Of a stretch of 36,938 nucleotides of DNA, positions 9,961-21,488 are shown piece after piece; position 1 is the first letter of the stretch, and every line of letters begins with the position of its first letter. A program made the position numbers and the translations under genes. Under the pieces are notes generated by a model that saw nothing but the letters and a program-made list of their open reading frames with translations, was not told where the DNA came from and did no database searches. The stretch is from Podaxis mareebaensis. Its lineage: Eukaryota; Basidiomycota; Agaricomycetes; Agaricales; Agaricaceae. The stretch is from contig JAEUWP010000251.1 in assembly GCA_018524725.1 (NCBI GenBank), forward strand, positions 1 to 36,938, read 5' to 3'.

Positions 9961-11213
9961 ATGGCTAGGATAGCACAGTCTAACTCAGAGCTTTCCTTTG
10001 TGATAAGGGATGTTGGGCTCGGGATGGCTCTTCTGGAATGCTTCACCAATGGTGCGTCCATTGGCACTCGACAGTTGTGCAGAGTGATTAATCATTCGGG
10101 TGATTAGGTATCTACACAGCGATATTCACATTCACACTCTGGCTTCTACGTGAGTGAGAATTCCTCCAGATAGATGGCTTGACCAGTTAATCCAACGCAT
10201 TTCCGTAGTTGCAAAGAAGCCGAGCAAGTGTTACAAGGGTCACAAATATATGCTTTCGATCATTGTGGTCCTTTATGTATTATCTATCATTCATATGGCC
10301 TGTCGATGGAATATGGTCAGGCGCGCCTTCGTGCTGGACGGCTCGGCGGCAGATACGATCCTACAATCTCTCTTACACCAGCCGACCTGGTCCACCATTT
10401 TGTCAAGTCTCTCACTCTCCTTGATGACACTCATCGCTGATTCTGTTTTGGTAAGTACACGTTTCTATGGTGTGCTGTTGGATAGAGATCTAATTGAACC
10501 CGCATAGATTTGGAGGTGTTGGGTTGTTTGGAACCGTGACTGGAGGGCTCCCGCCCTCCCACTTGCCACCACCATTACTGGGACGAGTAGGTCAAGGTAT
10601 CCCTCAGGGAGAGCTACTGATAACTGTTTCTGGTATAGTTTTCTGTGCGTTCAGTCTGATGTACCAGATCAGTCCTCAAGCTCGGGACCGCCTCTCTCCC
10701 GCTAACCGAACGAAGTTCACCGATTTTGGGATTATCTACTTGTCCCTATCATTGGCTAGCACCGTGCTCTCTACCCTCCTGATCATATACCGCATCGTCT
10801 CAGTAACCCGCCAGACGCTCATGACGAACCGCTACAAGGGCATTATTGAAATCATCGCCGAGTCCGCTGCTATTTATGCTGTGACTCTCATTATCTTCCT
10901 TCCCTTCTTCGCCCGAAAGGACTTCACTCAGGGGTATGCTCAGGCAATTCTGGTTCCCATTACAGTATGTATCTATTCTGTTCATAAGTACACATTTAAC
11001 GTCAAATGATAGGGAATCGCGCCAACGATCATCACAGCACGAGTTTCACTGGGTCTGGCGCAAGAACAAACTCTAACCCAAACTACCTTTTCAAGTGTCG
11101 TCAGCTGGGACCTTTCCTCGCAACGTTCATCAACGATTCGCGTCAACACTAATCAATCCTTTAATCCCCTGCGGGGAGAGCTAAAAGAACGAAATGGGAA
11201 GGACTTAGTATGA
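9961..11213 (+). CDS. Multi-pass (about seven-helix) membrane protein 1
   Basis: Six exons (9961-10051, 10108-10149, 10209-10450, 10508-10586, 10639-10964, 11013-11213) give 326 aa in continuous frame. Hydrophobic segments appear in order: IYTAIFTFTLWLL, MLSIIVVLYVLSIIHMA, LSLSLMTLIADSVL, the block after IWRCWVVWNRDW, FGIIYLSLSLASTVLSTLLI, IIEIIAESAAIYAVTLIIFL and ILVPITGIAPTII. The RCWxxWxRxW motif and the final hydrophobic segment with a polar C-terminal tail are typical of a large uncharacterised Agaricomycete family. The same motif occurs in the protein at 14687-13431. Function is unknown. Its place between two UstYa genes makes a transport or scaffold role in the cluster conceivable, but nothing in the sequence proves this. 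Confidence 0.8.
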
Positions 11214-12295
11214 CCAAGATACTATGTGTATATACGAACTATGGTCATTTCGTTATCAGACGAATGATGGACCTTTCCCCGCGTTACCAAAAGGATGCTA
11301 ATGGGAGCACTTTTCCACATCACGGACTCTGTTACTTCTTCTTTTCGATAAGTCATATAAGCTTGGCACCTACATTAGATTTCTAGCAGATTTCCCACAA
11401 AGGGTGCCTTACAGGCTCCAGACCTTTGTCGCCTACTCTGAGGCCGCCTGGAGCCTCATCTTTATCATCGTCACTTAATGTCCATTCTGTTAATTTTGCA
11501 CTCGCTCAACGAGCTCCGTCCCTCAGGAAGAGGGATTGCTTCCATCCCATATTGTATCTTCGGCGCTGTGCCCATCTCAACAAAGGCTGACCAAATATGT
11601 TCTCGTTTCTCGCTTCAGTTAGACGACTCACAGAAACTGGATAGGGGGTACTGATGAAGTTGATTTCGCTCGATGCTTCACCTCGCAAGATTATATTCCG
11701 TTTTCCTGTGGCAGAGTCTGTGATTGCCCCGGGTAGAAAGTAGCTATAGCATCAAGCAACGGAGGACAGTTGGAGCGCGTCGCAACTCTGATAAACGCGC
11801 CCCAACCACCACTCAGGAAGCTGTCCCAACTGTCTTGAGTTAATTTCACCCACAACCGTAGAAGGTACGGAAAGCTTGGATGCCAAACCGTATCCGTCTA
11901 CTTAATCTTCGGACGTATCCTTGCTGCTACGATGAGTCTATGAGACTGATGCGCGGAAAGTTGCACACCTGTGATCCAAAACGTAGTAACATTTCGTTTC
12001 GGACGTGGTGATACATCTCTATGTGCTTTACGCTTATCTGAGTCATTCTTAGCGGCCGCCCAGTCTGATATTAAGCAATTTAAGCTCCAACAAACTATTT
12101 CTGGATGTATGTAACTGGGCAGCTGACACCTCGTACCGTGATTGCCATCATCGGCGCCTTTGATGAAACATTGACTGTTACGTTTTGGACTACGTACTCG
12201 GGAGATCATTAGACGGACCATGGCACACTGCCGTACTCGCTTTCATTCCTTCAGTTTGGCTGTGCACCCAGACCTGGTGATTCAGTGTTGCAGCG
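11214..12295. other. Gene-poor spacer inside the cluster
   Basis: No complete gene is visible. A short plus-strand ORF near 11380-11478 (ending EAAWSLIFIIVT) is hydrophobic and weakly resembles a membrane segment of the neighbouring seven-helix family. It may be a relic of another copy. Minus-strand ORFs at 11506-11688 and 11898-12221 have no recognisable domain. I looked for a second signal-peptide precursor here and found none. Confidence 0.35.
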
Positions 12296-12303
12296 TATAT
12301 AAA
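12296..12303 (+). promoter_or_regulatory. TATA box of UstYa copy 2
   Basis: TATATAAA lies 58 bp upstream of the ATG at 12361 (last base to first base), the expected position for a core promoter. Confidence 0.6.
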
Positions 12304-12360
12304 CACCGCCTGCTGTTTTCCCTGTGGCCTCCTCTGCTGGCGGGATAATCAACGTACATC

Positions 12361-13296
12361 ATGTTTTCGTCCTCATCCTCGAGACTATTTGGCTCTGAAT
12401 ACGTATCATTACCTACGCATGATAAAGAAGCAGACCCACAGCCAGCCCCTCGACATGTCCTCAGGCGGAACGCCTTCGTTAGCCATGCGTTCCTTGGCTT
12501 GTTCGTTGTGTCTATCTTGCTTAATGGGTTCTTGCTCTGCACGCGTAATGGTTCAGAGCGGATAATCTCAACCCCATTTGCACAGCTTACCTACTGTACG
12601 TACCACCCTGATGATAATGCTGGTTCGGGAAGCTCACGAGCGCGGTTTTGTAGCCCCAGCGGAGGATTATATCGAATATAAAGCGCAGAAGTTTACAAGA
12701 GGTCTTGCGGGTGATGTCCCAGTTTACGAGAGGCCGCCTTCACTTGAGGTAGACAAAGCTTGGGAAGAGCTCTACATGTGTGAGTGTCTTCATAGCGCTG
12801 ACGCTGGCTGATGCGGTGCTGACTCATTAGTCTCAAGGGGCGGGTTCGAAAGTGCCAGCTTCGGTTGCTAGAAAGCTTCCCAATGCAACATGGTCCATCC
12901 CAGAACTTGAGGGGTGGTGGCTCACCTCACTAGACGTATTTCATCAGCTGCATTGTTTGGTTCGTACTACATTGTTATTCTATTGTGTTTTAGTTGACCG
13001 CTTTATAGGATATGATCCGACAAGTCATCCATCCTGATGACTACCCCGAGATGCAGCGTCTCTCAAAGGTCCACCTCCGGCACTGTATCGGTGCTATTCG
13101 ACAAGGCTTGATGTGCTTCTCTGATGTTACGCCTATCGTATGGCAGTGGAACGATACTCTTCAGGCAGGAGAACAGAGAGATGATATCGTGCACACTTGC
13201 AGGAATTTTGATAAGATCCGGGAGTGGGGGAAGAAGAATTTCTACAGTAGTATGCTCGACCTTGAAACACATGCCGAATGGGATATTAATGCGTAG
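12361..13296 (+). CDS. UstYa-family (DUF3328) protein, copy 2
   Basis: Exons are 12361-12595, 12654-12779, then a third ending at 12959, and 13009-13296. The membrane segment is about 39-60 (FVSHAFLGLFVVSILLNGFL). Family motifs are PAEDYIEYKAQKF, KAWEELY, HQLHC, HLRHC and HTCRNF. Exon 2 is 126 nt, as in copy 1, and the intron phases (1, 1, 0) match, so the two are paralogues. One problem is the third exon. The obvious acceptor (TAG at 12828-12830) puts it out of frame. Only the AG at 12851-12852 restores the frame, giving 251 aa and a shorter link after ELYM. Either that weak acceptor is used or the gene carries a frameshift near 12835-12850. Confidence 0.8.
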
Positions 13297-13430
13297 GTGA
13301 AGCTGTTAGTTTCTGTGTGCGGATGATACATACATTATTGAAACAGACATTGTCCTATATTATTGTTCATTCCACTCGTCATATCGTTTGTAGTATTACT
13401 TAACTATTCGATGTTTCTGTAATATTATCG

Positions 13431-14687
13431 TCATGGATATGGAATTTCCTCAATCGTTCCGGTAGTCCGACTTCGTCCGCCGGTGGCTGTGGACGAATTC
13501 CTGCCCATTGCTGGCATGCTTTTAGTTTCGATGGACCCCATCGTGTACGGAATAGTATCCGGCACGCGAAACCGGGAGAGCTCAAGCGTCCCCTTCGTTC
13601 TTTGTTTAAGTAGTCGTTTTTGTCGTCGATTTGCTCTCAAAATAATCAAGTTGCAAGCAATGCCAACTATTGGAAGCTCCTATCAAATAGAACGGGTCAC
13701 TTTATCAAGAAGACAGATTGGCGGGAAAGTGGACATACGAGAGCGACCAGGATGTACACTGCGGTACTTTGAATGACGTAGGTGATGAATGTCGCGATGG
13801 CGGTAAGCGTGTACAATAGACCGGATTCAACGGTTATGCAGATGATATAGTGGAGGGTGCTTCTCGGAAATTCGTCGCTTTCGGGGGGCTGCAAGCCGGA
13901 CCGCTTGTTGGCTTCTTCGACGAGCCAGATGCGCAAAACAGTTAGAACTAGATGGGATGGTGGACGTTAGCCGATGGACTCCATCGAGAAAAGAGCGCCA
14001 GGCTAATCACCCGTAGTAGAAATGTTGATCAAGATTGAGGCGGCCCAAAAACTGGCGCCATACGGGATAATTTTCTCTGAGTTAAAGACGCCTTCCCCCG
14101 AGAATGATGCTTCAAGAATGATTATTCTGATGGTGCAGAAGAGGCAGCCGATCCAGAGGATAGATGAGACGAATATCCATCTCCACATTCTGCCCCACAA
14201 TATCCAGCAACGATGAATCTAGCGAAAAGCGAGTGGTCTTATTGGGGTATGTAAGTTTTCAAAGGCGCAGGAACGTACAAGGACCCAATCACCGACAACT
14301 GTCCCGAATAGGATGAAAGATGTCTATACAATATTGTAATTCAGCATATATATGACGCACGGGTACTAAACCCTCACTCACCTCGACGACGTTAAGCCAT
14401 CCCGAAAGTTGATTGTATTCCACCCGCGCCCCGTCAGGAAGGGAAGAGTAGATAAAAGCACGAAGGCTCCGGTAGAAACTCAACACGAGGTTCCCGGTAA
14501 TCGTGAAGAAAAGACTGGTTGTCCCAGCAAACACAGGAATATTCACCTCATTAATTGGTTTTGGTTTATGGTGGGAAAAAAGGAGGACTTCTGCTGTACA
14601 ACAAAAGGTAATGATGTAGAGCCCGTAAAGAATACTTTCAAAGAAGAGAGCACATAGACGGGATTCGGCCAGCGATAATGATCCCAT
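13431..14687 (-). CDS. Multi-pass (about seven-helix) membrane protein 2
   Basis: Five exons (14687-14382, 14323-14279, 14218-14011, 13947-13739, 13679-13431) give 338 aa in continuous frame. Hydrophobic segments include ILYGLYIITFCCTAEVLLF, an FFTITGNLVLSFY block, SFILFGTVVGDWVL, WIFVSSILWIGCLFCTI, FWAASILINIS, LLYTLTAIATFITYVI and VYILVALELPIVGIACNLI. HRCWILWGRMWRW matches the RCWxxWxRxW motif of protein 1. The final hydrophobic stretch followed by a polar, Ser/Thr-rich tail is the usual end of the family. It is convergent with UstYa copy 2, with 134 bp between the stop codons. Function is unknown. Together with protein 1 it forms one half of a duplicated UstYa/membrane-protein pair. Confidence 0.8.
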
Positions 14688-15262
14688 AGCGGTTTGTGGT
14701 AAGAAGAAAGGAATAGAAGGGCGAGAATCGAAGCTTTAAGCATGGATACCACTGGTGATTCTAAGCGAAAATGTTGACATCGTCTGCTTTAACCACGGAT
14801 TAATTCTGTCGCTAGACACCTTGATGTGAAGAAAGTATAGATAGCTGCCGGTACCAACGTGAGAAAGAAACGGAGAAGTGATCAGCGCGGGCTTGGTGCC
14901 AAGTTGCCCCCAGGCGGGGCCGTCTTCGGTAGCAGTGGAATCAAGAAGGCGGTATAGGGTTGGAGTGTGATGGTTGGTCTGCTGATGAGCCCTACATATT
15001 AGACAGAGATTCTGCGAAGACTCCCGAGAACTGCTGTGGGACTTGGAGGGCAGTTACCAACGAGATTGATGGTGATGAAACTTTGGAGAAGTGGGGATTT
15101 GGGCATTGGTTTGGCAGTAGCTTCCACCACTGTCAAATATAATTTTGGCCAGGGCGTTGAAGGAATAGTATGCAATTCGAGAAGGCAGAAAAGCACACTG
15201 TTTTCTGAGCACTCAGGGAATCTCCGCCAGAAGGAGCGCTGTCTGAAATTTTGCAGCTCAGA
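14688..15262. other. Divergent intergenic region
   Basis: This lies between the starts of membrane protein 2 (minus) and the RS-rich gene (plus). Short ORFs occur on both strands, but none has a recognisable domain or a splice model. It presumably holds both promoters. Confidence 0.35.
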
Positions 15263-16631
15263 ATGAGCTCCGATCGACATGGCTATTCCCGGCATGCATA
15301 TAGACACGCACATCCGACATTCAACCACGACCGCAACCAGGTTCAGCAGCTTCTCACTTCCGCTATGAGCACTAGCTCTGCCTCCAAGCACAAAGAAAGA
15401 CAAGGAGATGATTACTATCGCTCGCGCCATAGTCATGGTGAATAATTTCTCCGACTTTTGAAGTCCTGAAGACTCATACCCTCCTCGACATGCCCTAAAT
15501 ATCTGGGACACCCGCATATATGCACACCTGCGTAAACACGGTTAACAATGCATGGCTCCGAAGCATATCGGAAGAAAAGAAGACACGGGGACGTTGGTTC
15601 CGATGTAGAAGATTGGGAGGGTATCTCATCCCAGAATGAGAAGGTTAGTGGTAGTTTTCATGGTGCTAAGTGGGGGCTTAACTTTATGGCGCGGGTGTAT
15701 GCACAGAGGGACTATAGGGACAAGGATGCACTGGCGGATTTTAGGTCTGAAATTGCAGACGAGGAGGCTCGTTACCGGCAACGTCGTGACACTGTCCCTG
15801 TACGTTACCTTGCTTACTGAGCCAGGTAGTCTTCTGACCTCCAAAGGGGTTTGTGATGCGGTGGCAATCAGATATCCTCCGATGATGCTCACCGTAGCGG
15901 GCACAGAAGTGCCTATGGCTCAGACCGGCGTAGACGGGACCGCTACGAGGGGGAAGAACCGCACCCTCGCAGGTCAAGGGATCAACACTACCTATACAAG
16001 GAGACGAGAAGACCTATCAAGTCTACATTTTCCGCAGAAGACCGAGGGTATGCCCAAGATAAAACAAGGAACCGCAGTCCGAGTCCCCACCAAGGCGTCA
16101 TAAGACACCGTCATTCTAGTTCAAAGGACAACAATCCGCGCGGTGCTCCCAACCAACTAAATGAGGACGATGAAGCTAGACCAGGGGGTGATATGAAGAG
16201 AGTCCATGGGTCTGGGCGGCGCGGTCGTTCTCTCTCACGGTCTTCAACATCCTCGAGAGCCAGTTCGAAGCGATCGTTGTCTCGGGGTTCTTCGACGAGT
16301 ACCTCGGGTTCATCCCGTCGTCACTCTCGCGAGCGTAAGCGGCGGAGGACACGTTCCAGGTCCCGATCGAGGGATAGGAGGGGAAGGAAAGATCGGAAGG
16401 ACCATAAGGACCGTCGATCTCGTTCCAGGAAGAAAGGAAAAGATAGAGAAAAGAGCGAGATGAGGCGGAGTGCGCTGACAGGCAAGAAGGTGAATAAGAA
16501 AAATCTCTGAACTCGAACCATACGCTAACAAAGCTCAGATCAAGTTGAAAGTGAAGAGAGATAAAGGCGACGACGAAAGGGATGCTAAACGTCAGGAGCT
16601 GCTAAAGTTTCTCAATTCGGCCTATGAATGA
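15263..16631 (+). CDS. Arg/Ser-rich (RS-domain-like) nuclear protein
   Basis: My model has exons 15263-15437, 15564-15799, 15872-16489 and 16539-16631, giving 373 aa. Early residues are already His/Arg/Ser-rich (DYYRSRHSHAYRKKRRHGD). A short conserved-looking region (KWGLNFMARVYAQRDYRD) follows. Then comes a long RS/RD region with runs such as RRTRSRSRSRDRRGRKDRKD, and a compact C-terminus (LTGKKIKLKVKRD, LLKFLNSAYE). RS-rich proteins usually act in pre-mRNA splicing or mRNA processing, but there is no RRM here, so the exact role is open. The first intron is 126 nt, longer than others in the window. A shorter model starting at the ATG at 15548 is the alternative. Confidence 0.65.
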
Positions 16632-16695
16632 GTAGTATGACATAATGATGATGTTGCCATCTGCGTCTGTCTATGACCACTTGACCTTAGCCATC

Positions 16696-18885
16696 ATGCT
16701 CCTCAGTCTCCCTCCTGAACTGCTGCTCTCAATCCTTAAGCTTCTTCCAGTTTCCGATATTGCTACTTGCATTGCCACTTGCAAGTCTTTCAAGACCTTC
16801 ATCGACCAGCACGAGTCTACTGTTTACCGACAAGTAGCAGCACATCCAAGTCTACGACTCATACCCCACGATCAGATCCTGTTTTCGGATGTTGTTTCAC
16901 TTGGTTGGCATTCAAAACGCTTCTTGGGTGAAGCAGGAAACTGGAAAGAGCTATGTAAGCGGACACTCGATCGAATTTGATTCCTCTGAATAAATTATCA
17001 AGGCCGCCGTGCTTGCGAGGTTCGTTCCAGTTGGCTTGGTAGAGGACCATCGCGCATCACGAGTTATGATTGTGGATTATCGGAACGCCGGGATGTGCAT
17101 CGTATTAAAGTTGACGAAAAACGAGGTTTTTATATCACCACCCACCTAACAGGAGGACTGGCGGTGGTAGATATAGACGAGGGAACCCTGATTTGGGGTC
17201 TAAAACCCGTACGCACATCAAAAGTCTGTTATTTTTATTTACAGATGGTTGACGCAGTCAACAGTACTATGTGCGTGGTCTCGCTCACTGCGAGTATGGG
17301 GAGGGATTTCTCATCTTTGACCGATACGCTCTCTGGCACGGGCACGGGAATGATGCAAAAGAAGTTTGGCGTCTGGTCAGCGACGAGCCTGGAACCTCCG
17401 GTCCAGGTGAATATGAAGTTGTACCGGAATCACAGCCGGACCGTATACAGCTTCATCCCGCGCATACTTATTCTTTGGGAGGTCGTCTGAAATTTGTCCC
17501 ACATGCTCTCCTTCGTCCTCCGGGAAACGTACCGACCAGAGCCTTCCGATTCGTTTACCCTACGTTACTCGTCGGTGGGGAGGATACACTCTTTCTTTGG
17601 GATGTTCGTACCGGGAGACTGGTGGAGCGTATGGATGATATCCAGAGGCAGATGCCGAAACGAATCGGGGGTGTGGGTTCAAGGGAGGTGGTCCGAGGCG
17701 AGGATGCCCAAGCACATACTGAGCAAGGTGCAATGGCTGCAACTCAAGGTATGGAGACTGAGAGCGAGGAGGGTTCAGAAGGGGACGACGACAATGACGA
17801 CGAAGGTGATGCCAACTCACAGGCTTCCCAAGCATTGGATGAAGACGAACTCGGGGACATCTGTTACGTTGAAGTAAACGACAAGTACGCTTTTGTGTGT
17901 GGATCTGGAGTTTTCAAAGTCTTTCGGCGTAGAACTACTGACGTGGACACGGCGCGAGGTGAAAGTGAAGCTTCGAGGACGGCGGACTGTGTTTTAGCAG
18001 TAACGGAGTCACAACTTCGGCGTCAAGGGACGTGGTACTTCCGCGTAGGCTATGTTAAGTCTGAGGACTTACCGGAAGGATTCAAAAGTTGGCGGGAAAG
18101 AGGAGTTTTGGATCCCATAGCTAACGTGTGGAAGGACTCCAATAAGGTGGTTGTGCGTCACAACACGGTACTGTCGAGGCTCAGCGCGGCGTCTCTGCCC
18201 CCCACTTGGCAAAACCAACATTGTTCAGCAGGTAAGTAGTTATTTAGCACAAACCTGTCTTTGGCGCCAACTCATTGATTGTATCCTTAGCTCATGTTTC
18301 CCCTTGCGGCCAACACCTCGCCCTTCTCGGGAATGACTCCAGACTGCTTGTCATTCCTTACTTTGAAAGGGTCATAAATGGTTCTGTCGAAGACATACAT
18401 ACCATCATGATCGATGTCCAGTTGAATCCGCGAGCTGAATCCATGTACCTTGCTTATGAAGATGGCAGAATTGGTGTTGTGACTGTGCGTCCTGTCCTCG
18501 ACGTACGATGTACAGGCGTTGACTATCTCTACAGCAACTTGCCCTATTCATTGTCCAGCCCATTTTTGCGGCACCAGACGATTTCGAGACACCTCCGCAA
18601 TTACAGATTCAAAGGGTGCCAATGTTAAACAGTCCCGAGTTTTTAACCGGTGTCAGCTGCCTTCAGATGTCCTCGACGGCACTTTGGCTTAGCTGGGGCG
18701 CATCATTATCTCCAGATGCAGCAGAAGAGGAGATTTTCATACACGAGGAGATGTTCGAAAGGAGTCTTGACACTGGGGACGCTGGCTTTTTTATTTACCG
18801 TGAGCACAGTCTTGGCACAACAGGGATATCAATTCATTCCGTGGATGGCAGGTCGGCCTCAGAAATCTTTTGTTACCAGTGTTGA
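16696..18885 (+). CDS. F-box protein with beta-propeller-like C-terminal region
   Basis: Exons 16696-16954, 17003-17208, 17265-18231, 18291-18484 and 18559-18885 give 650 aa in frame. The N-terminal F-box reads LPPELLLSILKLLPVSDIAT and continues CIATCKSFKTFI (about 4-36). After it come WD/quinoprotein-like blade motifs: GGLAVVDIDEGTLIWGL, LLVGGEDTLFLWDVRTGRLV, YAFVCGSGVFKVF, and SPCGQHLALLGND followed by LAYEDGRIGVV. An acidic insert lies at about 320-350. This fits an SCF substrate receptor that reads its target with a propeller. Upstream in-frame ATGs at 16645, 16648 and 16651 would add up to 17 residues. I chose 16696 because it directly precedes the F-box. The last two acceptors were chosen by frame. 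Confidence 0.8.
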
Positions 18886-19069
18886 GTTTGGCGTCAAGTC
18901 GTGAGTCTTCCCTATTTATGCATACGTTATTCACGCCGTTCACCCTTTGAAGATCGGACTCTTTGACAAGGTGCCTCCGTCCAAGGGCGGTAGCTTAGCT
19001 CAAACCCCGTATACTGGCTTCCAATCAATTTACATCATCATAACAAAGAAGACTATACAGCACAATACA

Positions 19070-20073
19070 TTAACGATGACGTTCTTTCATCCATCCTAAC
19101 ACTATCTCTCTGAACTCATCAGCCTTTGAAAGCCACGGCATATGATCGGCGTCCTTGATATGTCGTAAGACATACTTTTTCCACCCAGACTCCTCGTACA
19201 CCTCCCTGACGCCGTCAGAATTCAACAACTTGTCCTTCTCACTGGTGATTACCAAAGCTTCCAGTTCTCCGGCGCGCGCTTGCTGTAACATCTTTTCCGG
19301 ATCCTGTGTTCGTGTTGTCAGTTTTCCCGCGACCGCCCTTGGCACGAGAATGACCCCCTCAAGGAGGGTGCAGGAAAGCTCTGGCGAAAGGTAGTCGGAC
19401 AGCCACGACATAAAACGTAGCGCAGCTTGTTGAAAAGCGTCCACGTCAGTCGTTTGAGTCAGATCACCGAGGAGGACCAACGAGGTTGGAGCGGCGATGC
19501 GGAAGATGATGGCTGGGCTGAGGTATATTGTTCCTTCAACGTTGATGAAGCCAGATATAGTGACAGAGGTGTTATAGTTGACAATGTCAACAAAGTGCGA
19601 AGCTATAGAATTTTCTGAGTACCAGGTTACTTTTGGGGTGTGCAGTTATGTATAAACGTACCGCCAAGGCTCCACCCCATTACAAAGGTTTTGGTAACAC
19701 CAAATTCCTTGCAAACAGCCTCGAAGTCTTCTGATATGCGCTGCGATTCCCATGCCTCGTCGGTGATTGGCTTCCCGCTTTTCCCGTGGCCGCGGGGGTC
19801 GTAGCGCACCTAGAAGTAGAAGCAAATCATGACAAGCCTCCATTATGAATGGACCCCAACCCCACTCACCAGAAACGCGTTTGAGAGCCACTTGGGATCC
19901 TCGAATATAGCATTAAACGCAGCCCCGACCATGGTGAACCCAGGAATCATAACGATGGTCGGAACAGAGGGCGAGCGATTCCCAGCTGCGTCCGTGTAGA
20001 TCTCAGTCCCATCAGCAGACTTGACGAAACGAGACTCGAGTTTCACAGAATGTTCGACGGTCATGACAACCAA
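19070..20073 (-). CDS. Alpha/beta hydrolase
   Basis: Exons 20073-19870, 19809-19662 and 19614-19070 give 298 aa. Motifs in order: IVMIPGFTMVG (oxyanion-loop region), RYDPRGHGKSGKP, the nucleophile elbow GWSLG with Ser115, an acidic candidate in TSEKDKLL (Asp245), and His275 in DADHMPWL. The full Ser-Asp-His triad supports an active esterase, lipase or epoxide-hydrolase-like enzyme. The fold does not show the substrate. There is no signal peptide, so it is probably cytosolic. ATGs at 20073 and 20064 are both possible starts. Confidence 0.88.
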
Positions 20074-21488
20074 GGTGGAAAGAGGAGCGACAATATGGGA
20101 TTGGGACCTGGCGGAGGATTCATGCCTCTTGGAATTTTAACCGGTTTGCCATAGCCCGATTTGGTGGGATGAATGTGGATTCTGCGTTCCATAGTTGCGG
20201 TTATGATGGTCCAATACAACCACATACCGAAGATCCGTAAGCCGTAGGTCGACCCTCTGCGGCAGCAAACAACAATTATTATCGCGGTTTGGTCGGGATG
20301 TGGCCACCTAAAATCTACTCAATCGAGCAGCAACGAGTTTAATGACCGAGCAATCCACGGTTATGACCATCGCCACTGACTGACTTTCAACTTGAATGTA
20401 CCCAAATAGGGGCAGATTTAGAAAGGAACTGTCGTATTCAGACCTGTGTAAGGAAGCGCCCTGGAGGGAAATGTCTGACTTTCGTCACTGACTAGCCTCA
20501 TTTGGCTTGTGTCTGGGCCTTGAAACCCTGGGACTTTCCGCCCGTAACGAAACCTCTGCTTCTCTTTAATGACTCATTTTGATTTGTCGATGCCGGTCAG
20601 CGGTCAGATAGTGAGCGCTTGAGCACTCACACACAAAGGTCTGTCATTCTGACCATTTCGTGTCGCACAAAGTCCATGTTGGCCCCTTTGTTGGTTGTTC
20701 CGGCACATGCACAGCCATTCTTGAAGGTCGCACGATCCCATGCTTTGTCCAAGGACGTCCAAGAGATATGCTTGTGCGCGATTAAACCAATGACATCATA
20801 GCTTGACAGTTAGTTGCTTTTATGATACCATTTGCAGTCAGTCGATTGTAACCTCTCACTGTGATTAAAGCCACCGTTATTATGGAAAACTTGATGAAAG
20901 CTTGGGTGATTGACATAGACTAGGAACTGATGATCGAGTACTAATGTCGTGAAACATTGCGTTGGTACAAAAGAGTCTGCTCTGCTGACGATTAACTCGA
21001 TATATCTCATCGATTGTTAGTGAGTCGACGAGCAAGAGCCGTCCAAGCTCCTTGATAGTCGGGTTACAATATGGCACACTCTACGCGCCAAGGCTGAATA
21101 GCACTGTAAATAAGGACTTTGCAAACCCACAAGACTGTCCGCGTAAAACTAGCTCCTGTTGCTCAAGAGTTGAGTTCGCATCGTTCATCTATAGATAAAA
21201 GCCTCCGTAATTTGTAGAGAAAATGTCACAATATCCTCAGAAGTCGCTCGTCCTTGACGCTCTCCAGTTTGTCTATGTTTCTCTACACGAAATTATCTCT
21301 CCCTCCAGATTTACAGTCATTCCTTCATTCAACATCTTCGCGCTCGTTTTTGCCGACCTCTCGGCTTCTCGTAGACTCGCGTACTGCCTTACGCCACTGA
21401 TGACAAGGATCAAAGTTGCAGGTATCTCGGCTCGGTACCATTTTATGAAGATGCCGGCCTGCAGCTGCCAGAGCTAGCACTCGACATG
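20074..21488. other. Gene-free spacer
   Basis: About 1.4 kb upstream of the hydrolase and left of the transposon-like element. Only short ORFs without domains are seen. The first few hundred bases should contain the hydrolase promoter. Confidence 0.4.
21483..21488 (+). repeat. Target-site duplication, left copy (GACATG)
   Basis: Directly abuts the left TIR and matches 22438-22443. Confidence 0.7.

Noticed and set aside
11898..12221. 107-codon minus ORF in the cluster spacer
   Set aside because: Composition is not protein-like for this genome and no family is recognisable.
14960..15142. Plus ORF ending with Trp/Phe/His-rich residues (WGFGHWFGSSFHH), considered as a second precursor peptide
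   Set aside because: It has no ATG or signal peptide upstream, no dibasic site, and no splice model that supplies one.
14999..15517. 172-codon minus ORF with an internal signal-peptide-like start
   Set aside because: It lies antisense to the first exon of the RS-rich gene, whose plus-strand frame joins the later exons by consistent splice phases. The minus ORF has no domain and is probably a shadow.
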